A DNA stretch of 64,000 nt from Methylobacterium fujisawaense (lineage in GTDB: Bacteria > Pseudomonadota > Alphaproteobacteria > Rhizobiales > Beijerinckiaceae). This document shows positions 18,987-27,624 of this stretch, one piece after another; the first letter of the stretch is position 1, and every line of letters starts with the position of its first letter. Under the pieces are notes generated by a model, which saw only the letters and a program-made list of their open reading frames with translations, searched no databases and was not told where the DNA came from. The position numbers and the translations under genes were made by a program. The stretch is taken from positions 496,001 through 560,000 of the forward strand of contig NZ_JACJIM010000002.1 in assembly GCF_014138435.1 (NCBI RefSeq). The letters are read 5' to 3'.

Positions 18987-20297
18987 TCATCGGGCCGCCT
19001 CGGGCCGGAGAGCCGGGGCGCGGGCCTCCCGCACCGGCAGCGGCGCGATCTCGCCGATCACGAACAAATAGATGAAGGCGCCGAGCAGGCAGAAGCCGCC
19101 GGCCACGATCAGCGGGATGACGAACGAGCCCTGGGTGACGGTGAGCATGATGCCCGTGAAGGTCGTGGTCACGATCCCCGCGACGTTCGAGGCGAAGTTC
19201 TGAATGCCCCCGATCGAGGCCACATGGGCCGGCGTCGGCGCCACGTCGCCGGGCAGCGCCCAGATCGACGCCGCCGTGAAGGCGAGGCTGCCATAGGCGA
19301 CCGCGAAGCACAGCAGAGCCACGTAGACGTTCGGGGCGATGATCGACAGCGTGATCACCGACGACATCAGCATGCCGCCGACGAGGCAGGTCTTGCGGGC
19401 CGCGGTGAGGCTCCAGCCGCGGCGGTAGAGCGCGTCCGACGCGAAGCCGCCGAGCCAGCCCGCGGGGATCGAGGCCAGGGCCGGCAGGCTGCCCAGCGTG
19501 CCGAGTTCGGCCAGCGAGAAGCCGCGCGCCTTGACCAGATAGGTCGGAAACCACGTGATGAAGAAGTAGATCACGAAGTTCAGACAGAAGAATCCTGCCA
19601 TCATCCCCCAGACGGTGCGGTACCGGAACAGCGACAGCCACGGCACCTGATTCTGGGCGTCGGCGGCATCGACGGTCTTCGGCCGGTCCTGCGCGGCGCG
19701 GAGCCGGGCCAGTTCCTCCGGCGAGACCTTCGGGTGGTTCTCCGGCTCGCGGTAGAGCCACATCCAGAACACCGCCCAGACGAAGCCCAGCACGCCGGTG
19801 ACGATGAAGGATTCCCGCCAGCCGAGCGTCGCGATCACCCAGGAGACCAGCGGGATCGCCAGCGCCGAGCCCACCCGGGAGCCGCTGTCGAAGATGCTGC
19901 TGGCGAAGCTGCGCTCGCCGCGGGGAAACCACGAGGCCGCGACCTTGGCGAAGGACGGATAGGCCCCGGCCTCGCCGATGCCGAGCAGCATGCGCAGGCC
20001 GAGCAGCGACAGGAAGCCCCGTCCGGCCGCGGTCAGCGCCGTGCAGGCCGACCACCAGACAACCGCGACCACCAGGGAGAGCCGCGCGCCGACCCGGTCG
20101 GCCACGTAGCCGAAGGGCAGCTGCATGATCGCGTAGGTCCAGAAGAAGCCCGACAGGATCAGGCCCATATCGGTGGCGTCGAGCCCCAGTTCCTTGGACA
20201 TGGACGGCGCCGCGACCGCGAGATTGGCGCGGTCGATGTAATTGATGGCGTTGGCGGCCATGCAGAGGCCGATCATGAGCCAGCGCAAACGAGGCAT
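18987..20297 (-). CDS. MFS transporter, anion:cation symporter (hexuronate/tartrate-like) family
   Basis: Twelve-helix inner-membrane carrier of 436 residues. The start RLRWLMIGLCMAANAINYIDR and the signature loop FGYVADRVGARLSL (GxxxDRxGxR) identify MFS; the INYIDRANLAVAAP beginning and GIGEAGAYPSFAKVAASWFP segment are typical of the ACS group that imports sugar acids and related organic anions with protons. GGAGGAGAACGCG precedes ATG 20297. It lies between the Ldh_2 gene and the UxaA-like gene, so import of the same acid those enzymes process is likely. The stop overlaps a possible UxaA start. Confidence 0.92.
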   Translation of the reverse strand: MPRLRWLMIGLCMAANAINYIDRANLAVAAPSMSKELGLDATDMGLILSGFFWTYAIMQLPFGYVADRVGARLSLVVAVVWWSACTALTAAGRGFLSLLGLRMLLGIGEAGAYPSFAKVAASWFPRGERSFASSIFDSGSRVGSALAIPLVSWVIATLGWRESFIVTGVLGFVWAVFWMWLYREPENHPKVSPEELARLRAAQDRPKTVDAADAQNQVPWLSLFRYRTVWGMMAGFFCLNFVIYFFITWFPTYLVKARGFSLAELGTLGSLPALASIPAGWLGGFASDALYRRGWSLTAARKTCLVGGMLMSSVITLSIIAPNVYVALLCFAVAYGSLAFTAASIWALPGDVAPTPAHVASIGGIQNFASNVAGIVTTTFTGIMLTVTQGSFVIPLIVAGGFCLLGAFIYLFVIGEIAPLPVREARAPALRPEAAR

Positions 20298-20404
20298 CGC
20301 GTTCTCCTCCCGAATGCCGGGGATGGCGTCCCCGGGCCGTGCGGCGCCCCCGTTTTGGCCGGGGGTCGCCGCCGATCGTGGTGTGGCGCCGGGCCTTGTC
20401 CGGC

Positions 20405-21475
20405 TCAGTCGCGGTAGGCGTTCCCGTCGAGGCCGTGCGGCCGGCCGGCGGCCAGGAGGGTTTCCCAGACGGGCTCGGGCAGCGGCACGCCCTCGGCGAG
20501 GCGTTCGGCGCGCATCCGCCGCTCCGGCTCGCCCGGCAGCAGAACCTCGGCGCCGGGCATCGGCTTGGCGCTCTTGAAGAAATCGAGATAGGCCCGTGTC
20601 TCGGCGGCGAGCACATCCTCGGTGCCGAGGGCGGCGGGCGTGACGTAGATCGACAGCATGCCGTTGCAGATCCGCCGCTGTCCGGGGCCGGCGGTTCCGG
20701 AGCCGGTGAGCGCGCCGGCGAGCAGCTCGCACATCAGCGCGAGGCCCGATCCCTTGTGCTCGCCGAAGGCCCGGATCGCCCCGGCGCCGCGCTGGTTGTC
20801 GCGCTCGACGCCCTCCAGCGGTCCGAACAGCGTCACCGGATCGGCGCTCAGGCGGCCGTCGGGCTCGATCAGCGCGCCCTCCGGCAGCGGCTTGCCGCCC
20901 CGGGACGCGACGAGCACCTTGCCCTCGGCCACCAGCGAGGTGGCGAAGTCGAGGATGATCGGCTCGGAATCCGGAACCGGGAAGCCGGCGGCGAACGGCG
21001 CCGTCGAGAACCGGCGCTCCACCGAGCCGAAAGGCGCCACGAGGAGGCTGCCCGCCACGTTGACGAAATGCACCGAGACGAGCCCCGCCGCCGCCGCCCG
21101 CTCGGCCCACTCGCCGATCCGGCCGATATGCCCGGCGTGCCGCAGGGCAATGATCGCAACACCGTTCTCCCGCGCCTTGGCGATCCCGAGATCGACGGCG
21201 ACGGGGCCGGCCGTCTGGCCGAATCCGTAATGGGCGTCCACGAGGGCGAAGTTCGGCGCGTCGGTGACGATCTCGGGCGTGCGGCCGGCCTCGACCTCGC
21301 CCGCGCGCAGCCATTCGACGTAGCGGGTGACGCGGACGACCCCGTGGCTGTCGTGGCCGGTGAGGTTGGCCGCCACCAGGAACCGGCCGATCCGTTCGGC
21401 CTCCGGCTCGGCGCAGCCCTCGCGCACGAAGATGTCCCGCACATAGGCGGACAGCCTGTCGGCCGAAATCCGCAT
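20405..21475 (-). CDS. Malate/L-lactate dehydrogenase (Ldh_2) family oxidoreductase
   Basis: NAD(P)-dependent oxidoreductase of 356 residues. Ldh_2 hallmarks: LTGHDSHGVVRVTRYVEWL (His in SHG), AHYGFGQTAGPVAVDLGI, ALRHAGHIGRIGEWAERAA, DFATSLVAEGKVLVA and FGEHKGSGLALMCELLAGAL. Relatives oxidise malate, ureidoglycolate, sulfolactate or 2,3-diketogulonate, or reduce cyclic imino acids, so the substrate must come from context: a UxaA-type lyase and an MFS anion carrier follow it. GGAGGAACGGA precedes ATG 21475; earlier in-frame starts lack conserved sequence. Probably the first gene of this three-gene unit. Confidence 0.9.
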   Translation of the reverse strand: MRISADRLSAYVRDIFVREGCAEPEAERIGRFLVAANLTGHDSHGVVRVTRYVEWLRAGEVEAGRTPEIVTDAPNFALVDAHYGFGQTAGPVAVDLGIAKARENGVAIIALRHAGHIGRIGEWAERAAAAGLVSVHFVNVAGSLLVAPFGSVERRFSTAPFAAGFPVPDSEPIILDFATSLVAEGKVLVASRGGKPLPEGALIEPDGRLSADPVTLFGPLEGVERDNQRGAGAIRAFGEHKGSGLALMCELLAGALTGSGTAGPGQRRICNGMLSIYVTPAALGTEDVLAAETRAYLDFFKSAKPMPGAEVLLPGEPERRMRAERLAEGVPLPEPVWETLLAAGRPHGLDGNAYRD

Positions 21476-21595
21476 TCCGTTCCTCCCTCGCCGCGCTTCA
21501 CCGAGCGCGTGCGGGATGAACCTAGCGGTCTCGGACGTGCAGGGCGAGCACCCGGGGGTGACGGGAGACGCCACCTGTCGTCCCCGAGGGCTCGG

Positions 21596-23104
21596 TCAAC
21601 GATCCGACGGGACCGGGCCGGGCGGATCGCCGTAGGGATAGAAGTCGGCCGCCCGCATCTGCGCGTAGGGGAGATGACCGAGCCGCACCGTCCCGAGGAA
21701 CGGCTCCGGGGGCTCCACCAGCAGGATCGTGCGGGCGTAGCCGCTGTCGTCGAAGCCGCGCCGGAAATGCACCCGCGACTTGATCGCCACGACGTCGAAA
21801 TCGGCCGGCTCCAGGCCGAGACGCCACAGCTCCTCCGGGTCGACGATCTGCGCGAGCTGCGGGCTCAGGACGAGCACGTTGCCGCCTCCGAAGGCGACGC
21901 AGATCCAGGTTCCGCCGCCACCGCCGCTGCCGGCGACACCGGGCTCCGGTGCCGCGACGACGCGCAGCACGGTTCCGGTGATCCGTACCGGATCGCCCGC
22001 GGACGGGTCGCCGCCGCCGCCGACCGGCGCGTCGAACGGGTCGCCCACCGCGATCTCCCGCGCCGCCGCCAGGACCGCGGGCGACGCGACGGTGGCGACC
22101 AGGGTGCGGGTGAGACCTTGCCGGAGGATCTCGCTAAGCAGCCAGGTCGCCCGGCCGGACCGGTCGCTGTGGTCGGCGAGGACGACCGGAACGGCGCCCT
22201 CCGCGACCGCCGCCCGGGCGAGGCGCACGCCTTCGGCGATCGTATGGATCCGCGTCGCCTCGAGCAGCGAACGCCGCTGCCGCCACGCGAAATCCGCGAC
22301 GTCCCGCGCCACGCGGTCGGCGAGTTCCGGATCGCCGTTGGTGATCGCCTGCACGGTCATCCCGCCATCCGGAGCATCGCCCCACGGGAAGCCGAAGAAG
22401 ACGTTGACGAACACGTCCGGCTCGCGCGCCTCCCAGACGAGGGCGCGCTGCACGAGGTCGGCCCAGGGCGTGGCACCGGTCCATTGGACCACGGTGGGTG
22501 ACAGGATCGGCACCTTGAGGGTCCGATGCGCCGGCCGGTAATCGCCGCGCACGGCGCGGACCAGCATCCGGGCGGCCCGCTGGCCCTGAAGGTGGCCGTC
22601 GTAATGCGGGAAATACTTCACCGCGAAGGCCAGGTCGGCATGGTCGAGGAAGGCCTGATCCTCGTTCCCGTGCAGATCGAAGGTCCCGACGAGAACCGCC
22701 GCGTCGCCCACCGCCGCGCGGACCTGCCGGGCGATGTCGGCCTCGGGCCGGGGAACGCCGCGCACCGCCATCGCGCCGTGCAGCGCGAGGTAGACGCCGT
22801 CGAACGGACCCGTCGCCCGCAACTCCGAGATCATCCGTCCGAGGAAATGCGCGTAGGCGTCCGCAGTGATCCAGCCGGAGGCGGTGCCGGTGCGCGGCCA
22901 GAGCGGCGAGGTGATGCCGACCAGCGCGACGCCGTCGTATTCCCGCGCCACTTGCACGAAGCCGCCCATGTAGCCCTTGGGATCGGTGGCGAGCAGCGCG
23001 TCTCCGGCGGCCGGCGAACCGGGATAGATGAAGTCGTCCCGGGTCGTGTCGTTCGGCAGGAACGTCACGGTCTCGTGCGTGAACTGGAGGACGGCGAGGC
23101 GCAT
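21596..23104 (-). CDS. M81 family metallopeptidase, MlrC (microcystinase C)-like
   Basis: Protein of 502 residues of the MlrC/M81 family. Family segments are LQFTHETVTFLPNDTTRDDF, GGFVQVAREYDGVALVG, YLALHGAMAVRG, VGTFDLHGNEDQAFLDHADL with the metal-binding DLHGN, and VKYFPHYDGHLQGQRAARML. The later half holds VVLADHSDRSGRATWLLSEIL and ends with the DPEELWRLGLEPADFDVVAIKS region. MlrC itself cleaves peptides during microcystin breakdown; most genomic relatives have unknown substrates and sit beside transport and catabolic genes, as here. Start ATG 23104; upstream in-frame sequence belongs to another frame of the DUF1194 gene. Confidence 0.88.
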   Translation of the reverse strand: MRLAVLQFTHETVTFLPNDTTRDDFIYPGSPAAGDALLATDPKGYMGGFVQVAREYDGVALVGITSPLWPRTGTASGWITADAYAHFLGRMISELRATGPFDGVYLALHGAMAVRGVPRPEADIARQVRAAVGDAAVLVGTFDLHGNEDQAFLDHADLAFAVKYFPHYDGHLQGQRAARMLVRAVRGDYRPAHRTLKVPILSPTVVQWTGATPWADLVQRALVWEAREPDVFVNVFFGFPWGDAPDGGMTVQAITNGDPELADRVARDVADFAWRQRRSLLEATRIHTIAEGVRLARAAVAEGAVPVVLADHSDRSGRATWLLSEILRQGLTRTLVATVASPAVLAAAREIAVGDPFDAPVGGGGDPSAGDPVRITGTVLRVVAAPEPGVAGSGGGGGTWICVAFGGGNVLVLSPQLAQIVDPEELWRLGLEPADFDVVAIKSRVHFRRGFDDSGYARTILLVEPPEPFLGTVRLGHLPYAQMRAADFYPYGDPPGPVPSDR

Positions 23105-23136
23105 CGATGGTGGGCCCTCTGGGATCCGGGTGACGA

Positions 23137-23853
23137 TCAGGCGATCTCGCGCACGAGCTTGGCGATGAGCGCGCGGCCGAAGGCCGCGAAGCTCTCGGCG
23201 GTCATCACGAAGGCGCCCTCGCCGCCGATGACGACGGCCCGGTAATACGCCGCCAGACCGCCCGACGGGTTGGTGTGTTCCTTCAGAAAGTCCGGCATCC
23301 CCTCGGGATCGCTGAGGATCACGATGCCGTTCACCGTGATGCCGGATGCCACGGCGGCGTCCCGGGCCTCCGCGATGGAGCGCCCGGCATTGCCGGTGCC
23401 GTCGCCCGAGATGTCGATCACCCGCCGGTCGGCGCGGAACGGCGCCCGCGCCAGCAGATCGGTGGCGAAGGCGATCGCCGAGCCGATGGCGGTGCGGCCA
23501 TAGAACGGGCGCGGTACGGTCAGCAGACGGGCGGCGAAGGCGGCCGCATCGCCGGCCGAGCCGATCACCATCCAGTCGACCGCCACCTGCTGCTCGCCGG
23601 GGCCGGCCCAGTCGAACAGGGCGACACCGATGCGGCCGGTCGGGCCCTCGCCGATGGCGCGGAGCACGCGCGGATCCGCGAAGGCCTCCGCGTAGCCCCT
23701 GCGCTCGAGTTCGAACCGGGCCGCGCTGATGCTGAGCGACACGTCCGCCGCCAGGACGAGGAGGAGGTCGACCCCCGGATCGGCCGCATGGGCGCGGCGA
23801 CCGGCCAGCGACAGGGCGGCAAGCATCCCGGACAGAAACGGGCGTCGCCGCAT
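23137..23853 (-). CDS. DUF1194 protein, secreted VWA-like
   Basis: Exported protein of 238 residues. A signal peptide (RRRPFLSGMLAALSLAGRRAHA) ends at about residue 24. Directly after it VDLLLVLAADVSLSISAARF carries a DxSxS metal-ion-dependent adhesion motif of von Willebrand A folds. VIDISGDGTGNAGRSIAEAR and ITVNGIVILSDPEG are typical DUF1194 blocks. The family is common in alphaproteobacteria and has no proven function. It stops 32 bases upstream of the MlrC-like gene on the same strand, so the two are probably co-transcribed. Confidence 0.87.
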   Translation of the reverse strand: MRRRPFLSGMLAALSLAGRRAHAADPGVDLLLVLAADVSLSISAARFELERRGYAEAFADPRVLRAIGEGPTGRIGVALFDWAGPGEQQVAVDWMVIGSAGDAAAFAARLLTVPRPFYGRTAIGSAIAFATDLLARAPFRADRRVIDISGDGTGNAGRSIAEARDAAVASGITVNGIVILSDPEGMPDFLKEHTNPSGGLAAYYRAVVIGGEGAFVMTAESFAAFGRALIAKLVREIA

Positions 23854-24096
23854 GGTCGACCCTCGATGGCAAGCGCCTGTGCGGAACGGCGGACGCTCAC
23901 ACCTCTGCAACGAGCCTGCCACCCCGCCGGTTCAGGCCGTCCGGCCGCACTGCGCAAATGGGGGCCGCGGCGCGGAAAAGTTCCGCCCCCGGCACGCGGA
24001 TCTGCGCCGCTTTCCGCCGCATCACGCTCCGAACGCGCTGCCCTACCTGCCGCGGATAGAGGCGCTGATGGCGCCGCCTTTCCAGAGTCCGTCGAC

Positions 24097-24318
24097 ATGA
24101 AGCTTGTTCGCCGAATCGGTCGCGCCATCGAGAGCGGGATCGTCGGAGCCGTCACCGGTACCGTCGCGCTCGTCAGCCGGACGATCGACGGCGCGATCGG
24201 GCTGGTGGGCCGCCTGTCCGACCGGCTCGACGGCCGGCTCGCGGCGCTGGCGCGCGAGTCCCGGGCACGCCACGAGCGCGAGGGCCGCCGACAGATCGAC
24301 CCGATCTCGCTGAAATAG
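24097..24318 (+). CDS. Small hypothetical protein, 73 residues
   Basis: Possible short gene beginning KLVRRIGRAIESGIVGAVTG, with an amphipathic or weakly hydrophobic stretch (residues 12-45), a DRLDGRLAALARESRARHERE helix and a basic tail. There is no strong ribosome-binding site, but the protein has balanced composition unlike shadow frames, which are rich in Arg and Pro. It lies alone between the divergent DUF1194 gene and the convergent DUF1223 gene. No family recognised. Confidence 0.45.
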   Translation: MKLVRRIGRAIESGIVGAVTGTVALVSRTIDGAIGLVGRLSDRLDGRLAALARESRARHEREGRRQIDPISLK

Positions 24319-24338
24319 GCGTAGCCGGCACCCGGGCG

Positions 24339-25106
24339 CTACAGCCCGGGTCCCTTCGCGGCGCCGAAGATGCGGCCCGGCCTGCCATCGGCCGCGCCCT
24401 GCAGGAGGACGACCCAGCTGTCCGCGTCGGCGATGTGGGCCTGGGCATCGGGCACCTCGAAACTGATTGGCTGGCCCGTCCAGTGGCCGAGGCGCTGCAT
24501 GCCCCGCACGACGTTCACGTAGGTCGCCGTCCGGCCGCCATTCTCCCCGGCCTGGATCGCGATGGCGCGGCTGCGCAGCACCGGCACGAGCCAGACATCG
24601 CCGCGGATCTCGGTCTTGGCCTCCGGGGCCGCCCCGACCTCCACCAGGATCCGGTCGCCCTTCATCTCCCCCCGCACCGGGACCGGCAGCCCGCCGTGCT
24701 GGCAGGCCTCGCGGATCAGCCGGTCCAGTGCCGGCCGGTCGGAGCCCACGGCGAACCCGTTGCCGTCAACCACCACTTGCGGTGTGAAGACCTGCCGCGC
24801 CCCCCGGCCCCGGGCGTAGGCCCGCTGGCGTTCGGTCAACGGCCGCAGCGCCAGCGTGTCCTTCCAGCCGAGATAGTCCCAGTAGGTCACCGGCAGGGTC
24901 AGGGCGACGACGCCGGGCTTGCGGGCCAGATCGCGCAGAACCGGATCCGCGGCCCGGCAGGCGCCGCATCCCTGGCTGGTGAACAATTCCACCACGGCGC
25001 GGACCGGCTCGGCCCGCGCCGGCATGGCGGCGAGCGCCGCGCAGGCCAACACGGCGGCGCGGAGCGCGCGGCGGTCGCGGATCGGGGCGCGGGGCCGGGG
25101 CGTCAT
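24339..25106 (-). CDS. DUF1223 thioredoxin-like secreted protein
   Basis: Protein of 255 residues with an N-terminal signal (RAAVLACAALAAMPARA) and the DUF1223 opening VVELFTSQGCGACRAADPVL, in which CGAC looks like a thioredoxin-type active site. LTLPVTYWDYLGWKDTLA and VFTPQVVVDGNGFAVGSD follow the family order. The fold is thioredoxin-like and probably periplasmic; the family role is unknown. It begins 7 bases after the acyltransferase gene stop, so it is the last gene of that unit. Confidence 0.9.
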   Translation of the reverse strand: MTPRPRAPIRDRRALRAAVLACAALAAMPARAEPVRAVVELFTSQGCGACRAADPVLRDLARKPGVVALTLPVTYWDYLGWKDTLALRPLTERQRAYARGRGARQVFTPQVVVDGNGFAVGSDRPALDRLIREACQHGGLPVPVRGEMKGDRILVEVGAAPEAKTEIRGDVWLVPVLRSRAIAIQAGENGGRTATYVNVVRGMQRLGHWTGQPISFEVPDAQAHIADADSWVVLLQGAADGRPGRIFGAAKGPGL

Positions 25107-25113
25107 CGATCCA

Positions 25114-26130
25114 TCAGACCGTCTGGGAGGCCGAAGGTGAAATCACGTTGGCTTGAGAAGCCTCTACCGTCGGTTGAGATAGTGCTGGGGTCACTCTTGC
25201 CCTCGGCAGCATGTCGGGCCGCCAGCGGCGATGCATCCACAGCCACTGCCCGGGATTTTCGCGCACCCAGCCCTCCACGACGGCTGTCATCGCCTGCATG
25301 GCGCCGGCCACGTCGATGGTCCCGTCGGCGGCCCGGGGCAGGTCGAGGGGCGGGGTCAGGTCCAGGCGGAAGCGGCCCTCCGGCAGGCGCACGACGCGCA
25401 CGCCATGGACCGGGCAGTCGTAATGGCGGGCGAGCTTGGCGAGCAGCGGGTTGGCGAGGCAGGGCCGGCCGAGGAAGTTCACCACGACGCCGCGGGTGAA
25501 ATGCTGATCGATGAGCTGGCCCAGATGGCCGCCATTCTCGACCACGTCGCGCATGGCGAAGACGGCCCCCGGCGTAGATGCGGCCAAGCCGCCCATCGTC
25601 TTGCGCCGGACCTCCTGGACCAGGCGCGCCGCGGCCGGATTGTTGGGCGGGCGGAAGACCGCGGTGGCGTCCAGGCCGAACCGGGCCGCGCAGATCGCCG
25701 GCAGCTCCCAATTCGCCAGATGCGCCGAGAAGATGAGACCCGGCTCGCCGTCGTCGCGCAGGGCGTAGAAGTGCTCGATGCCCGACACCTCGGTCCGCGT
25801 CGGGCCCGTCGCGGCGGGATCGTAATCGAACAGGGTGTCGAGATGGGCGTACTCGGCCCCCGTCCGCCCGAGATTGTCCCAGGCCTCCAGGGCGATCCGT
25901 CTCCGCTCCGCGTCCGGCAAGTCGGGGAACGCCGCCCGCAGATTCGCCATCGCGGTGCGGTGCGCCGGCAGGAGCGGTCCGAGGGTGCGCAGCAGCAGCG
26001 CCGCGAATGCCGTGGACCGCACCGGCCCGAGGAGGCGCGCCAGAAGGACCAGGGCCCGGATCACCGGCACCATGGCGAAACCCGCGAGGCGCGGGTACGA
26101 TCGTTTCAGCAGGAGGGCGAGACGCAGCAC
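25114..26130 (-). CDS. lpxXL: Lipid A biosynthesis acyltransferase, LpxXL/HtrB-like
   Basis: Inner-membrane acyltransferase of 338 residues of the LpxL/HtrB group. Visible are the N-terminal hydrophobic helix (about 18-55), NLRAAFPDLPDAERRRIALE, the catalytic H(x)4E in FSAHLANWELPAI, and FRPPNNPAAARLV. Its position behind a beta-ketoacyl synthase, ketoreductase and MDR dehydrogenase parallels lpxXL of rhizobia, which adds the C28 hydroxylated acyl chain to lipid A. The symbol rests on that context and is less certain than the family. About 140 bases separate it from the dehydrogenase gene; it is followed closely by DUF1223. Confidence 0.8.
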   Translation of the reverse strand: MLRLALLLKRSYPRLAGFAMVPVIRALVLLARLLGPVRSTAFAALLLRTLGPLLPAHRTAMANLRAAFPDLPDAERRRIALEAWDNLGRTGAEYAHLDTLFDYDPAATGPTRTEVSGIEHFYALRDDGEPGLIFSAHLANWELPAICAARFGLDATAVFRPPNNPAAARLVQEVRRKTMGGLAASTPGAVFAMRDVVENGGHLGQLIDQHFTRGVVVNFLGRPCLANPLLAKLARHYDCPVHGVRVVRLPEGRFRLDLTPPLDLPRAADGTIDVAGAMQAMTAVVEGWVRENPGQWLWMHRRWRPDMLPRARVTPALSQPTVEASQANVISPSASQTV

Positions 26131-26269
26131 AATCGATTCCAGGGATACGGTCCGGGCGGCCCCCCAGCGACCCGTACGGCGACGTTTACGCCAAGTCTCT
26201 CGCGGCGCGAAATGTTGATCGCGACACCCGGAGACATTGCAGCGCCCGACGGGCGCGCCGCCGTCGGCG

Positions 26270-27292
26270 CTACAGGCTGACGAGGATCTTGCCGAACACC
26301 CGGCGCGATTCGAGCCGCTCCAGACCCTGCGCGAAATCGGCGAGCGGGTACACCGTGTCGACGACCGGCCGGATGCCGGCTTCCATCTTCGCGAGCGACT
26401 GACCGATATTGGCGAGCGAGCAGCCGAAAGAGCCGGTGATGCGGTATTGCTGCTGAAACAGCTGCATCAGGTTCATGGTGGTCGAGACACCCGAGGTCGA
26501 CCCGCAGGTCACGAGGCGGCCGCCGCGCTTCAGACAGAGCAGGGAGCCGTTCCAGGTGTCGGCGCCGACATGCTCGAACACCACGTCGACGCCCTTGCGC
26601 TTCGTCAGCCGGCGGACCTCGCCCTCGAAGCGCTCGGTGCGGTAGTTGATGACGTGGTCGGCGCCGAGTTCCGCGGCCTTGCGGCCTTTCTCGTCGTCGC
26701 CGACGGTCGTGTAGACGGTGCAGCCGATCGCCTTGGCCATGCGGATCGCCCCGGTGCCGATGCCAGAGCCGCCGGCATGGACCAGCACGCTCTCGCCGGG
26801 CTCCAGCCGGGCATTGTCGAACAGCATGTGCTGGACCGTGCCGAAGGCGATGCCCGCACAGGCGGCGTCGGTGTCGCTGACCCCGTCCGGCACCTTCACG
26901 ACGAGGCGGGCCGGCAGGGTGACCAACTCCCGGGCGAAGCCGTCGAGATGGAAGCCCATCACCCCGGACACGTCCTCGCAGAGGTTGTCGCGCCCCTCGC
27001 GGCAGGCCCGGCATCGGCCGCAGGTCATGGCCCCGTAGGGCACGACCCGGTCCCCGGCCGCGAGGCCGGTGACCGCCGCTCCGACCGACTCGACGATCCC
27101 GGCCGCTTCCGCGCCGACGATCAGCGGCATCTTCCGCTTGGCGAAGGCCATGCCGCGAAAGCCCCAGACATCGATGAAATTGAGGCCGACGGCGCGGATG
27201 CGGATCCGGACCTCGTCGGCGCCCGGTGCGGGCGGCGGCTCGATCTCGGTCAGGCGCAGGTCGCGGTCGCCGAACAGCTGCAGGGCTTTCAT
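26270..27292 (-). CDS. Zinc-type MDR alcohol dehydrogenase / quinone oxidoreductase-like
   Basis: Medium-chain dehydrogenase of 340 residues. N-terminal GroES-like domain: KALQLFGDRDLRLTEIEPPP, GLNFIDVWGFRG, PLIVGAEAAGIVESVG and the structural-zinc cluster in CGRCRACREGRDNLC. Rossmann domain: VLVHAGGSGIGTGAIRMAKA. The gene order suggests it is equivalent to the dehydrogenase (adh2XL) of rhizobial very-long-chain fatty acid loci, where it may act as an enoyl reductase in elongation. ATG 27292 is preferred (GAGAGACG upstream); ATG 27304 overlaps the previous stop as TGATG. Confidence 0.86.
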   Translation of the reverse strand: MKALQLFGDRDLRLTEIEPPPAPGADEVRIRIRAVGLNFIDVWGFRGMAFAKRKMPLIVGAEAAGIVESVGAAVTGLAAGDRVVPYGAMTCGRCRACREGRDNLCEDVSGVMGFHLDGFARELVTLPARLVVKVPDGVSDTDAACAGIAFGTVQHMLFDNARLEPGESVLVHAGGSGIGTGAIRMAKAIGCTVYTTVGDDEKGRKAAELGADHVINYRTERFEGEVRRLTKRKGVDVVFEHVGADTWNGSLLCLKRGGRLVTCGSTSGVSTTMNLMQLFQQQYRITGSFGCSLANIGQSLAKMEAGIRPVVDTVYPLADFAQGLERLESRRVFGKILVSL

Positions 27293-27303
27293 CGTCTCTC
27301 TCA

Positions 27304-27591
27304 TCACTCCGGCGCCAGATATCGCCGCCGCGCCCAGCCCAGGACCCGTCCGGCCTTCACCCGGCACCACGTGGTGCGGCTCGGCGTATCGTTGGTGCAG
27401 CCGAAGACCAGGGCACGCGTGCGGATCTCGCCGATCTGCTCGGCGGACGGATCCGGCTCGGCGCGGATGCTGAGCGGCTCGCCCGGCGGCAGGCCGGAGA
27501 TCCGGTAGACCTGCGGCTCCGCCCGGGCGTGGCCCGGGATCAGGACGGCCGCACAGCAGAAGGCGGCGGATAGGGCGAAGCTGGCGCGCAT
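27304..27591 (-). CDS. Small secreted SH3-like protein
   Basis: Protein of about 95 residues with a signal peptide (MRASFALSAAFCCAAVLIPG, cleavage near HARA) and a bacterial SH3-like remainder: LPPGEPLSIRAEPDPSAEQIGEI, two Cys (GCTND, WCRV) and a C-terminal GWARRRYLAPE of the VKxxxxxGWV... type. It could start at 27621 instead. Embedded between ketoreductase and dehydrogenase genes with 3-base and near-overlapping junctions, so it belongs to the same transcript. SH3-like domains often bind cell-wall peptides. Confidence 0.75.
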   Translation of the reverse strand: MRASFALSAAFCCAAVLIPGHARAEPQVYRISGLPPGEPLSIRAEPDPSAEQIGEIRTRALVFGCTNDTPSRTTWCRVKAGRVLGWARRRYLAPE

Positions 27592-27624
27592 CGTCAGGAT
27601 GGTCCGGTTCGGCGGGGCCACCGG

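Noticed and set aside
17434..20616. 1060-codon frame that looks like a fusion upstream of the UxaA-like protein
   Set aside because: Only the last 507 codons match a family; the upstream part is a shadow frame of the MFS gene, which has its own start and ribosome-binding site.
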